A model generated the notes under the pieces. It saw nothing but the letters and a program-made list of their open reading frames with translations. It had not been told where the DNA came from and did not search any database. From positions 868,001 to 932,000 of the forward strand of contig NZ_JAMBOC010000001.1 of the NCBI RefSeq assembly GCF_023715405.1: a stretch of 64,000 bases of DNA, in the 5' to 3' direction. The stretch comes from Solibacillus isronensis (GTDB lineage: Bacteria; Bacillota; Bacilli; Bacillales_A; Planococcaceae). How positions within the stretch are numbered: the first letter of the stretch is position 1; the number at the start of each line of letters is the position of its first letter. The position numbers and the translations under genes are program-made. Positions 19,709-29,189 of the stretch are shown here, piece after piece.

Positions 19709-21445
19709 TTAAATAGCTACCCAGTGGCCTTTTGTAACTTCAACAAGCTCTGTGTTTTCTACATCGAACCGGTTTGCTGCCAGTTCCTCGTCTGTCATAA
19801 CATGACGTTTTTTCTGTTTTTCGATAGCCGGATCCGGAATGGGAATCGAGTCTAGCAACATTTTCGTATAAGGATGCTGCGGATTGGCATACAGCTCTTC
19901 ACTTTCTGCCAGCTCAACAATTTTTCCCCCATACATAACAGCTACACGATCACTAATATGCTTCACCATCGACAAATCATGTGCAATAAATAAATACGTT
20001 AAACCTAGTCGCTGCTGCAAATCTTTTAATAAATCCACGACTTGTTTTTGAATGGATACATCAAGCGCGGATAATGGTTCATCACAAACGATAAATTGTG
20101 GTTCCACAGCAAGTGCACGTGCAATTCCAATTCGTTGGCGCTGACCGCCGCTGAACTCATGCGGATAGCGAAGTGCATGTTTCTTATTCAAACCAACAAG
20201 CTCTAACAATTCTTCCACTCTTGCCCGGCGTGCTTCCTTGGAAGGGGACAGTTTATGGACATCCAATGCTTCCCCAATAATATCCAGTACTTTTTTTCTC
20301 GGATTTAAACTTGAATATGGATCCTGGAAAATAATTTGCATATGACGTCGCATACTTTTCAGTTCATTTTTCGTTAATCGACTAACGGGTACACCTTTGT
20401 AAAGAACTTCACCGTCTGTTGGCTCATGCAACTGCAATAACGTACGTCCGGTTGTTGATTTTCCGGAACCTGATTCACCAACAAGCCCTAATGTTTCACC
20501 CGGGAAAATTTGGAACGATAAGTCGTTCACAGCTTTTAATACATTGCCTTTTGCTAATTCAAAATGTTTGGATATATTTTTAACTTCGACTAACGGCACA
20601 TTAATATTCAAGTCAGGCGACAAGTTTGGCAGTTCTTTTGGCTGTTTCGGTTCATGAAGCTTAGGCAAAGCGTTTAATAGTCGTTTTGTATAAGGATGCT
20701 GCGGATTGGCAAAAATCTCTTCCGTTGTACCTTGTTCGACGACCTCGCCTTCCTTCATAACAACAACCCGGTCGCACATTCCCGCTACGACACCTAAATC
20801 ATGAGTTATCAATATAATAGACGTACCAAATCGCTGTTGCATATCCTTCATTAACGATAAAATTTGTGCTTGGATTGTTACGTCAAGCGCTGTTGTCGGT
20901 TCATCGGCAATAAGAAGGGAAGGATTACATGCTAATGCCATTGCTATCATAACGCGTTGTCGCATTCCGCCACTGAATTCATGGGGGTATTGGTTATAAC
21001 GTTCTTCGCTATTTTTTATTCCGACTAATTTTAGTAGTTCAATTGTTTTTAAATACGCTTCTTTTTTTGAAAGTCCTTGATGCTTTATGATACCTTCCGC
21101 AATTTGGTCTCCAATACGAATAGTAGGGTTTGTTGAGGTCATTGGGTCCTGAAAGATCATACTAATGTCTTTTCCGCGGATCGCTTCCATTTGGTTTTCC
21201 GTTTGGGTAATTAAATTTTTTCCTTGGAATTCAATCGTTCCATCCTTTAAAAACGAAGGAGGGGAAGGAAGTAAACGCATAATTGAACGGGCCGTTACAC
21301 TTTTACCACTACCGGATTCTCCTACAATTCCGACTGTTTCACCTTCATTTACATGAAAACTTACGCCTTTAACGGCTTCGTATTCCTGCTCGCCAGTTAT
21401 AAAAGATACACGTAAATCCTTTACTTGAAGCAACTTTTTACTCAT
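19709..21445 (-). CDS. Fused two-domain peptide ABC transporter ATPase (OppD-OppF type)
   Basis: A 578-residue protein with two complete nucleotide-binding domains. Domain 1 (about 1-265) has [29 protein letters not shown] and [13 protein letters not shown]. Domain 2 (about 285-550) has [30 protein letters not shown] and [13 protein letters not shown]. This equals OppD and OppF fused. It should energise import through the two permeases encoded divergently 170 bp away. AAAGGATGAG precedes the ATG. Fused forms occur elsewhere in bacteria. The substrate is unknown; peptides, nickel or other small solutes are possible. Confidence 0.92.
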   Translation of the reverse strand: MSKKLLQVKDLRVSFITGEQEYEAVKGVSFHVNEGETVGIVGESGSGKSVTARSIMRLLPSPPSFLKDGTIEFQGKNLITQTENQMEAIRGKDISMIFQDPMTSTNPTIRIGDQIAEGIIKHQGLSKKEAYLKTIELLKLVGIKNSEERYNQYPHEFSGGMRQRVMIAMALACNPSLLIADEPTTALDVTIQAQILSLMKDMQQRFGTSIILITHDLGVVAGMCDRVVVMKEGEVVEQGTTEEIFANPQHPYTKRLLNALPKLHEPKQPKELPNLSPDLNINVPLVEVKNISKHFELAKGNVLKAVNDLSFQIFPGETLGLVGESGSGKSTTGRTLLQLHEPTDGEVLYKGVPVSRLTKNELKSMRRHMQIIFQDPYSSLNPRKKVLDIIGEALDVHKLSPSKEARRARVEELLELVGLNKKHALRYPHEFSGGQRQRIGIARALAVEPQFIVCDEPLSALDVSIQKQVVDLLKDLQQRLGLTYLFIAHDLSMVKHISDRVAVMYGGKIVELAESEELYANPQHPYTKMLLDSIPIPDPAIEKQKKRHVMTDEELAANRFDVENTELVEVTKGHWVAI

Positions 21446-21541
21446 AAAATGCTCATCCTTTAATAAAAATAAAATAATTTCATTGACTTCTGAATGTTCG
21501 TTCTACATAATACATTACTATACAGGTAGGGATTATACAAT

Positions 21542-21577
21542 ATTAAAAGTGTGAAGATTCTTTACACCTTTTTAATG
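21542..21577. promoter_or_regulatory. Imperfect inverted repeat in the divergent ABC intergenic region
   Basis: ATTAAAAGTGTGAAG and CTTTACACCTTTTTAAT form an imperfect dyad between the ATPase gene and the permease genes. Its position suits an operator controlling both directions; this is inference. Confidence 0.35.
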
Positions 21578-21615
21578 GTGGGAAGAATTGGTAAGAAAGG
21601 AGCTGCTTTAGTTAC

Positions 21616-23013
21616 ATGCAGCATTTATTTTTTGAAAGCTTTCAAAAAAATGCTTCGAAAAAAAGTTATTATTTTGCTTTCGTGCTGCTCGGTCTGCTCG
21701 TACACATTTTTACAATTCCGTTCTATTTAGTAAATCGATCTAAATCAACGTATGCGGAAAAAGCTATGAATGTGAAGAGACAATTAATAGAAGACGAGAA
21801 AGTATTCGAATGGCATAAGCAATATGAAGTAGAGGAACGGACAAAAGCTCAGTTTTTCAATCAAAAGGTCGATGAGCAAACGATCACTCTAACGGCGAAA
21901 GCGCTTGCTCAGCAAAAGTTGGATAGGGAAGTTGAAAAAAGACTTGCGTTAAATGGAGTAGTGGAAAACTCCTACAAAAATTATTTTAGTACACTATTAA
22001 AACGTCCCAACTTTTTACTGATTACGATAATTCCCGGTATTTTGATGTATGTTTTACTACTCATTACGAGTAATCCATTTGCTCGCTTTATTTTTGAGCG
22101 CTTATTACAAAGTGTGTTCGTTATCATTGGGGTGGCGACACTCGTGTTTACGATTTTGTATATTTCACCGTTTGATCCCGCCCGCAATTTGCTTGGGGTG
22201 GAGGCAACTCCTGCACAAGTCGAAAACTTTAACAAGCTATACGGGTTGGATCAGCCTTATTTAGTGCAGCTTTGGCATTCACTGTCAGGCCTGTTCACAT
22301 TCGATCTAGGAACATCTTTTGCTGGAAAGGAAGATGTAACGCAAAGCATATTAAACAAATTTCCGGTAACACTTGAAATCGCAATGTTTTCATTACTGAT
22401 GGCGATTGCCATTGCAATTCCGGTCGGCATTGTATCGGCAGTACGTCCGAATTCATTTATCGATTATGTATTTATGTTAATCGCATTAATCGGTTTATCG
22501 ATTCCAAGTTTCTGGCAAGGGTTGATTTTTATTTTGACGTTCTCGCTTGAATTAAAATGGTTCCCGGCAACGTATAATCCGAGCAATTGGATGTCGCTCG
22601 TTCTGCCGATTGTTGTACTCGGAACATCGATCACTGCATCGATTGCCCGTATGACCAGATCAAGTATGCTGGAAGTAATCCATGAAGATTATATTATTAC
22701 AGCGAAAGCAAAAGGGTTAAGTGAACGGAAAGTAATTACTAAGCACGCAATCCGTAATGCGATGATTCCGATTATTACAGTTATTGGACTGTTGTTTGGC
22801 GGAATGCTCGGCGGTGCGGCAGTAACAGAGAAAGTATTTAATATTAGCGGTATAGGAAGTTATATTGTCGACAAGCAGTTTATTCCGGATATTCCGGCAA
22901 TTTTGGGTGGAGTTGTTTATATTGCAATCACCATTTCCATTGTGAACATGCTGATCGATATTTTATACGCTTTCTTTGACCCGAGAATTCGTTCGAAAAT
23001 GAAAAAATCTTAG
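21616..23013 (+). CDS. Peptide-type ABC permease (OppB/DppB family) with N-terminal extension
   Basis: 465 residues, about 150 more than usual OppB/DppB. The canonical permease starts near residue 155 (FIFERLLQSVFVIIGVATLV) and includes the signature around RMTRSSMLEVIHEDYIITAK and AKGLSERKVITKHAIRNAMI, which is the EAA loop touching the ATPase. The extension has a helix at 18-40, a charged coiled-coil-like stretch (45-120) and a second helix (133-151). AAGGAG is 13 bases from the ATG, so the start is less certain. The gene is followed by the OppC-type permease after 14 bases. Confidence 0.88.
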   Translation: MQHLFFESFQKNASKKSYYFAFVLLGLLVHIFTIPFYLVNRSKSTYAEKAMNVKRQLIEDEKVFEWHKQYEVEERTKAQFFNQKVDEQTITLTAKALAQQKLDREVEKRLALNGVVENSYKNYFSTLLKRPNFLLITIIPGILMYVLLLITSNPFARFIFERLLQSVFVIIGVATLVFTILYISPFDPARNLLGVEATPAQVENFNKLYGLDQPYLVQLWHSLSGLFTFDLGTSFAGKEDVTQSILNKFPVTLEIAMFSLLMAIAIAIPVGIVSAVRPNSFIDYVFMLIALIGLSIPSFWQGLIFILTFSLELKWFPATYNPSNWMSLVLPIVVLGTSITASIARMTRSSMLEVIHEDYIITAKAKGLSERKVITKHAIRNAMIPIITVIGLLFGGMLGGAAVTEKVFNISGIGSYIVDKQFIPDIPAILGGVVYIAITISIVNMLIDILYAFFDPRIRSKMKKS

Positions 23014-23027
23014 GAGAGGGTAACGAC

Positions 23028-24524
23028 GTGAAATTTATATCAGACGTAAAACTGCTGTTGAAAATAACACAAGAGTATGTAAATGCACAGTTTACCATTG
23101 CTTTTTCTGCGATTTTTTCATTGCTGTTTTTACTTTATAGTTTTAATTTTTCAGAAGGTGTATGGCGGCCTTATGTAGTTGTATTTTTTGCGATTTATAT
23201 TGGTACAACAATATATGTATGGCTCACATCACTGCTTATTAAGAAGGATTTAGCAAAGCACAGGGAACTGACAAAGCATACACGCCTTCTTGGTATCCCG
23301 TTGATACTTACGATTTTTGTCGGGAATGTATTTGCTGCTGGATTCGGTTTTATGCTCGCATCGAAAAACAAAACGGCAGAATATACTTTTGCTGTTTATG
23401 CTTTTATGACGCAAATATTCATTATCCTGATTTCGGGATTAAATTTGTTCAAACCATATGTAGTGGATACATTTGTTCTTGCAATGGGCGCATTTATCCT
23501 ACTGGCATTGCTGTATTTAGCAGTGGCTGTGTTAATCGCGAAGTTTGTAACAATTGATACAGCGCCGAAATGGATGCTGCCGCTTGGAATAGTACTGCTT
23601 ATCCCAACATTGACAGGCAATTTCTTCTCGCTGTTACTCGGTATAACGTTAATTCGTAAAGCAAGAAATGCAGATCCGTCCGCAGTAGAGAAATGGCAAA
23701 TTACATGGAATAAGATCCTGCGTAATACGATGGCAGTATTTGGCCTGTTTTTCATCGTTTTCATGTTCAGTTTTTCTGTTGTCAGCTCATGGACATTCGA
23801 TTATGACTTTGCGGTTGAAAACAATTATGCGGTATTGCTGCAAACACCGACACTTGAATATCCATTAGGTACAGATAATTTCGGCAGGGATTTATTTTCC
23901 CGCATTGTGTTCGGTGCGCAAATTTCATTAATAGTTGGTTTTTGTGCAACAATCATCCCGGCAATAATTGGCGGGGCGCTCGGTGCGATTTCCGGCTATT
24001 ACGGAAAAAATACCGACAATATTATTATGCGTGCATTGGATATTTTATATGCGATTCCAGGAATTCTGCTGGCAATTGCAATCATTGCCGCATTTGGCGC
24101 GAATACGACAAACTTGATTATCGCATTAAGTGTGGGTGCCATTCCGACATATGCGCGGACGATGCGGGCGAATGTTCTGCAGATTTCAAACTATGAATTT
24201 GTTGAGTCCGCCCGCGCATTAGGGGCAAATGACCGTTCGATTATTTTCAAGCATATTGTTCCAAATGCGTTGGCGCCTATGATTGTCAAAGCAACATTAA
24301 CAATCGGAGGAGCTGTTATTTCAACTAGTAGTTTAAGCTTCCTCGGATTAGGTATCGAACCACATATACCGGAGTGGGGCAATATTTTAAAAGTTGGAAG
24401 TACGTATTTAGAATCACATTCATATTTAGCGATTTTCCCGGGGCTATGTATTATGCTGCTTGTTTTATCGTTTAACTTTTTCGGCGATGGACTGCGTGAC
24501 GCATTGGACCCAAAATCTAATTAA
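23028..24524 (+). CDS. Peptide-type ABC permease (OppC/DppC family) with extra membrane domain
   Basis: 498 residues, against about 300-340 for usual OppC. Residues 1-225 hold about six extra hydrophobic helices with no similarity I recognise. The canonical OppC part begins near 230 (ILRNTMAVFGLFFIVFMFSF) and has PLGTDNFGRDLFSRIVFGAQ, the EAA loop in ESARALGANDRSIIFKHIVP, and SLSFLGLGIEPHIPEWGNIL. GGAGAGGG lies before the GTG start. It is the partner of the preceding permease and precedes the binding lipoprotein by 19 bases. Confidence 0.88.
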   Translation: MKFISDVKLLLKITQEYVNAQFTIAFSAIFSLLFLLYSFNFSEGVWRPYVVVFFAIYIGTTIYVWLTSLLIKKDLAKHRELTKHTRLLGIPLILTIFVGNVFAAGFGFMLASKNKTAEYTFAVYAFMTQIFIILISGLNLFKPYVVDTFVLAMGAFILLALLYLAVAVLIAKFVTIDTAPKWMLPLGIVLLIPTLTGNFFSLLLGITLIRKARNADPSAVEKWQITWNKILRNTMAVFGLFFIVFMFSFSVVSSWTFDYDFAVENNYAVLLQTPTLEYPLGTDNFGRDLFSRIVFGAQISLIVGFCATIIPAIIGGALGAISGYYGKNTDNIIMRALDILYAIPGILLAIAIIAAFGANTTNLIIALSVGAIPTYARTMRANVLQISNYEFVESARALGANDRSIIFKHIVPNALAPMIVKATLTIGGAVISTSSLSFLGLGIEPHIPEWGNILKVGSTYLESHSYLAIFPGLCIMLLVLSFNFFGDGLRDALDPKSN

Positions 24525-24543
24525 CTTTATGGAGGAATTTTTC

Positions 24544-26358
24544 ATGAATAAAAAATTATTTACGTTAGCATCAACAGCAACGGTGGCAGCAGTAGCATTA
24601 GCAGGCTGTGTCGAAACAAAATCAGATGTAAAAGAAAACGATTCAGCAACTACTGAAACGGCTGGGGCAAAGCCAGTCATCGAATTACTTGGTATGGCTT
24701 CTTCAGAGCAGGACATGAATATCGTGCGTGACCAATTAGTGAAGAACGGTTTCGATGTGAAATTGAATATCCAACCGGATTACGGTTCATTCACAGCACA
24801 GCAAGATGCGGGCAACTTTGACATTGCCATTTCAAGCTGGACGACTGTAACTGGTAACCCAGACTATGCAGTACGTGGCTTATTCAAAACGGGTGGGGAC
24901 TACAGCCGTACTTCAGATGAAACAGTCGATAAATTAATCGATGAAGCGAGTACATTAACTGGTGATGAAGCAAAGGATAAATATAAAGAGCTTGAACAGG
25001 CTTTAGTATTCGACAATGCCTATATCGCGCCATTGTATATTTCTCAAAAATTCCAAGGTATTTATAAAGCGGAAGTTAATCCGGATACAGTACGTCTGCC
25101 AAAATCACGTGCTCAAGCATGGGAAACAATTTCATTCAATGATGAAGGGAAAAATGCATCAGAAACATTGGTACTTCACCAAGCATTGGCATCATTGACT
25201 TCACTTGACCCGGTTAAGGCAAACGATGGCTCGATCAATACATTGAACACAAATATGTATGTTCGTTTAGTGAATTTATCAGATACGGATGAAGTCGTAT
25301 CAGATGGCTCACTTTCTTACGACCATGCAATTGCTGAAAACAATGAAGAATATTATTTCGTACTGCGCGATGATATTAACTTCGCAAAAGTGGAAGGCGA
25401 AAAAGCAGTTGATACAGGGGATTTAGTATCAGCAGAAGATGTTGTATTCTCATTAAACCGTGCAAAAGACGAAACATCGGTACCGGATCACCGCACATAT
25501 TCAATCCATGAAAATATTGATACAGTTGAAATCGTATCGGATATTACATCATTAGAATCAGTGAAAACAGCAGATGGCAAGTCTGTTTTAGAAGAATTAT
25601 CGGATGAGCTGCCTGCAGCGATTTCTGAAGTAGTGACAGATGAAAAAGATGTAGACAATGCAGCAGGTAAATACCAAGTTGTTAAATTAACAACGCCAAA
25701 TCCTTTCCCGCAAGTATTAAACTACTTAGCGCACCAATCTGGCGGTATTGTATCTGAAGCTGCGGTAACTGCAGTAAATACATTTGATGTAGCAAGCTAT
25801 GATCCTAATACGGATATCGCTTACGGTGATCAATCGACAGTTACAGAAGGCGCAAGTTATGCAAACCATTTAGCAGCATCAGGTCCATATATTTTAGTGA
25901 AGAAAAATGACTATGAAGCAACATTCGTGAAAAACCCTGCATACCAGGCGGGAACTGAAAACGAGCCGAAAATTAAAAACATCAGCGTTCGTTTCATCCA
26001 GGATAATGACAGTGCACTATCAGCATTGCGTAATGGTGAAATCCACGTATTACAATCAGTTCCTGAAACGAAAACAGATGTAGTTGAAGGCGATGAAAAC
26101 TTAGAATTAAAAACAGCTGACAGTAACGCCGTTTCTTACTTATTGTTCAATACAAGCGGTCGTGAAACTGCGAAATCTGCAGACTTACGTAAAGCAGTTC
26201 TGCACTCAATCAATCAAGAAGAGTTCATCAGCTACTACCAAGGTAAGAAAAAGCCGGCTGTATCAACAGTTTCACCTTTAATTGACACAGGTTTAAAACT
26301 GGAAGCAGACAGCGCAAAAGTAAAAGAATTCTTAAAAGCATATAACGAATCAAAATGA
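24544..26358 (+). CDS. Substrate-binding lipoprotein (SBP_bac_5 family) with permuted domain order
   Basis: A 604-residue lipoprotein: signal peptide, lipobox LAGC (Cys22), acidic linker. Residues 43-198 match what is normally the C-terminal lobe of OppA/DppA proteins: an LxxM strand, an NGFDVKLNIQPDYGSF strand, NFDIAISSWTTVTGNPDYAV and VDKLIDEAS. From about residue 206 the canonical N-terminal lobe follows: ETLVLHQALASLTSLDPVKA, YYFVLRDDINF, GDLVSAEDVVFSLNRAKDE, ASGPYILVKKND, SALSALRNGEIHVLQ, SYLLFNTSG and DLRKAVLHSINQEEF. It ends VKEFLKAYNESK, which normally directly precedes the C-terminal lobe. The order is thus a circular permutation. GGAGG before ATG 24544 sets the start (an upstream in-frame extension overlaps the permease gene). 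Confidence 0.9.
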   Translation: MNKKLFTLASTATVAAVALAGCVETKSDVKENDSATTETAGAKPVIELLGMASSEQDMNIVRDQLVKNGFDVKLNIQPDYGSFTAQQDAGNFDIAISSWTTVTGNPDYAVRGLFKTGGDYSRTSDETVDKLIDEASTLTGDEAKDKYKELEQALVFDNAYIAPLYISQKFQGIYKAEVNPDTVRLPKSRAQAWETISFNDEGKNASETLVLHQALASLTSLDPVKANDGSINTLNTNMYVRLVNLSDTDEVVSDGSLSYDHAIAENNEEYYFVLRDDINFAKVEGEKAVDTGDLVSAEDVVFSLNRAKDETSVPDHRTYSIHENIDTVEIVSDITSLESVKTADGKSVLEELSDELPAAISEVVTDEKDVDNAAGKYQVVKLTTPNPFPQVLNYLAHQSGGIVSEAAVTAVNTFDVASYDPNTDIAYGDQSTVTEGASYANHLAASGPYILVKKNDYEATFVKNPAYQAGTENEPKIKNISVRFIQDNDSALSALRNGEIHVLQSVPETKTDVVEGDENLELKTADSNAVSYLLFNTSGRETAKSADLRKAVLHSINQEEFISYYQGKKKPAVSTVSPLIDTGLKLEADSAKVKEFLKAYNESK

Positions 26359-26362
26359 TTAA

Positions 26363-26397
26363 AAACCGAAGCAGCTATGAAAGTTGCTTCGGTTTAT
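26363..26397. terminator. Terminator of the ABC operon
   Basis: AAACCGAAGCA pairs with TGCTTCGGTTT, followed by ATTTGTTT. It may also serve the convergent EAL gene. Confidence 0.75.
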
Positions 26398-26422
26398 TTG
26401 TTTAAATACAGTAAATGATTGA

Positions 26423-28930
26423 TTATGAAACTTGTGGTGATAAATAGCCGACTTTCAGGATGTTTTCAAACTCTTCTTTCTTAAGGGGTTTGGAAAATAG
26501 ATACCCTTGAATTACATCACAGTCATTTTTTTTAAGAAATTTAAGCTGTTCAAACTCCTCTACACCTTCAGCAACTACATTCATCTCCAACGATTTCGCT
26601 AAATGCAATGTAGCGCAAATAATCCCGTTATCTACTTTGTCTTCATTATTAATATTATCTATAAATATTTTATCGATTTTAATTTTATTCGGTTTAAACT
26701 TTCGAATCGAAGCTAAAGATGCATAGCCGGTACCAAAATCGTCAACCGCGATGCGAATCCCGAGGTCTTTTAAGCTTTGAATCGTTGAATAAACACTTGA
26801 TTCTATATTTAGCAATGTATCTTCTGTAATTTCGAATTCCAAATAGAACGGATCAATCCCGTAATGCTCCAACTGTGTTTTCACATGTTGAAACAATCCT
26901 TTTTTCATAAATCGGATGGGTGGGATATTAATTGCTATCGGAATGATCGGCAGTCCTTTTTCTTTCCATTCTTTAAGAAGCTGGCACACCTTTTCAATCA
27001 CCCAATCAGTTATCCCGTTGATCATATGATTTTCTTCCGCAAGCGGAATAAATTCACCAGGGGACACTAATCCCCATTCTTTATGGTTCCAGCGAATTAG
27101 TGCTTCGGCTCCGCAAAGAGAACCATTACTCGTTTCTACTTGCGGCTGGAAATGTAACTCAAATTCCTCATTTAAAATCGCTTTTCGCATATCGCGATCC
27201 AAAGCATACTTTTTATAAGTTGATACATCCTCTTCATCAGATGAAAGCTGATAAGTACTTTTCCCTTCCTTTTTAGCTTTATAAAGTGCCGTGTGAGCAT
27301 TTTTCAAAAGGGTCAATTTTTCCCTGCCTTCTTCAGGATAGAAGGTAATGCCGATACTAGTCGAGATGTTTAACTCGTAATCCTGAATAGTGAACGGTTC
27401 TCTAATTTTTTTGATGACCGTTTTGGCATATTGAAGCACTTCTTTTTTATTTTCGAAATTTCTTATGATCATAATAAAATCATTGCTGCTTAAACGTGCA
27501 AGATAACTGTCTTTAGGCATTATTTTTTCAAGACGGTCTGCAACGAATTTTAATGTTTCATCCCCGATAAAATAGCCGAGTGAATCATTGATTATATTAA
27601 AGCGGTCCAGGTCGAAATAAAAAATGGCGTATGGTTCATCACTTTCGCACATGAGATCCAATTTTTTAAATAGACTTTGCTGATTTGGCAGACCTGTAAG
27701 ATTATCGTAGTTGGATAAGTAATTTATTTTATGTTCCTTTTCTATTTCATAAGTAATATCTGTAACTAAACCGAATATATTCGCTATCTTGCCATGATCA
27801 TTAAGACGGGGCACAACTTCTTCAAGCAGCCACTTTGTATTACCTTTTCCGGAATTAATCCGATAAATCCACTGGAAACTTTGCCCGTTCATCATTTTCT
27901 TTTTACCGTTTTCCAACTCCGAAAGATGGACGGGTTGGATCATGTTAAACCAAGCTTTAGAATCCTCATATAGGGTCGAGAGGGGGATCTCTAATATGTC
28001 TTCCAATCCTTTCGAAGCGAAAAGAAATTTACCTCCTATTTTTTCTCGCATCCAAATGCCTGATGTCAAATTATCAAAAATCGATTTATAGCCTTCATTC
28101 TGCTCGATCAGCTGCTTTTTCAGCAATGTTTGATAGGTTTCATCTTTAATAATTCCGAAGATTTTAGCTGGTTTTCCTTCTTCCCAAAACACTTCTGCAT
28201 GTACTTTAAAATGTTTTAAATCTTTTGTTTTTCTATGATAAACCCGCAGTTTATGCGTATAATTTTCGCCGTCACTAATGGATTTTTTTAAATATTGTAA
28301 AGATATATTCAAATCTTCAGGGTGTATTTGCTTGAACGGCTCCTCAATACTTATATATTTTTGATAATCAATGCCGAACATATTATAAAAATTTTTGGAA
28401 CAAATAAGTTTATCTTCATTGAAATAATATTCCCAGCTTCCGATTTCAGCTATTTGCTGAGCATAGTTCAAGTGATTTTCCCATAACATCAGTTCCTGTT
28501 TCATCACCGTTTTATCTGTATTATCGGTAACGATCAAATAAACACCGACAACATCTTCTTCAATGATTATCGGAATGAAAGTCAGATCGAGAAATAAAGT
28601 TTTATTAAGATTATTTTTTATTTCAATACTACATTTTTCAGCATGGCCTTGTAATGTTTTATTAAATGTATTTTCGAGTAAATCTAAGTTATCCCCCCAC
28701 ACAAACTGTTGGAAGTCCTCGTCATTTACTATTGGCTTACCAAGTAAAGCATGGAGTTTATTTTCATTTAATGAAAGTACTTTACCAATTTTAGATAATA
28801 CAATGACAATATTCGGATGATTATTCGTAAGAGATGTGAAATAATTGAAAAAATCTTTATTCACTTCTTGATTGAGATTTCGATCTAAAAATAATTGATT
28901 GAATTTATGATAGTTCATATCATTTTCCAT
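26423..28930 (-). CDS. PAS-PAS-GGDEF(degenerate)-EAL signalling protein
   Basis: About 835 residues without membrane helices. Three PAS-like segments (about 35-130, 140-255, 275-395) precede a GGDEF domain (SNYDNLTGLPNQQSLFKKLD, FDLDRFNIINDSLGYFIGDE) whose active-site loop reads SSNDF instead of GGDEF. The C-terminal EAL domain keeps EALIRWNH, the ITED glutamate, VDDFGTGYASL, KIDKIF, AEGVEE and QGYLFSKPL. It is therefore probably a c-di-GMP phosphodiesterase tuned by PAS input and perhaps by GTP binding. GGTGG eight bases before the ATG at 28930 favours this start; an ATG at 28945 is also in frame. Confidence 0.92.
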   Translation of the reverse strand: MENDMNYHKFNQLFLDRNLNQEVNKDFFNYFTSLTNNHPNIVIVLSKIGKVLSLNENKLHALLGKPIVNDEDFQQFVWGDNLDLLENTFNKTLQGHAEKCSIEIKNNLNKTLFLDLTFIPIIIEEDVVGVYLIVTDNTDKTVMKQELMLWENHLNYAQQIAEIGSWEYYFNEDKLICSKNFYNMFGIDYQKYISIEEPFKQIHPEDLNISLQYLKKSISDGENYTHKLRVYHRKTKDLKHFKVHAEVFWEEGKPAKIFGIIKDETYQTLLKKQLIEQNEGYKSIFDNLTSGIWMREKIGGKFLFASKGLEDILEIPLSTLYEDSKAWFNMIQPVHLSELENGKKKMMNGQSFQWIYRINSGKGNTKWLLEEVVPRLNDHGKIANIFGLVTDITYEIEKEHKINYLSNYDNLTGLPNQQSLFKKLDLMCESDEPYAIFYFDLDRFNIINDSLGYFIGDETLKFVADRLEKIMPKDSYLARLSSNDFIMIIRNFENKKEVLQYAKTVIKKIREPFTIQDYELNISTSIGITFYPEEGREKLTLLKNAHTALYKAKKEGKSTYQLSSDEEDVSTYKKYALDRDMRKAILNEEFELHFQPQVETSNGSLCGAEALIRWNHKEWGLVSPGEFIPLAEENHMINGITDWVIEKVCQLLKEWKEKGLPIIPIAINIPPIRFMKKGLFQHVKTQLEHYGIDPFYLEFEITEDTLLNIESSVYSTIQSLKDLGIRIAVDDFGTGYASLASIRKFKPNKIKIDKIFIDNINNEDKVDNGIICATLHLAKSLEMNVVAEGVEEFEQLKFLKKNDCDVIQGYLFSKPLKKEEFENILKVGYLSPQVS

Positions 28931-29189
28931 TAATTTTTCCACCATCCATCTATAAAATCCATTTCTTTGATACGTAATGATTCATGTTCATAACACCAAA
29001 ATGTCAATATAATTTAATACTATCTGATAAAAAATACTATTTTTTGGATATTATAATATATTTAATCATAAAACTTAACCAAATGTAGGTAATGTGAGTA
29101 TTTAATAAAATCTGGAAAAATATACAACGACTAGGTATTTCGTGCTAAACTGATTTTAACAGTTTACAAAAGAAAGGTAGTTTATACGT

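Noticed and set aside
24544..26358. Swapped lobe order caused by assembly error, frameshift or two genes
   Set aside because: The frame is continuous with one signal peptide, one ribosome site and family-like sequence on both sides of the junction at about 25140-25160.
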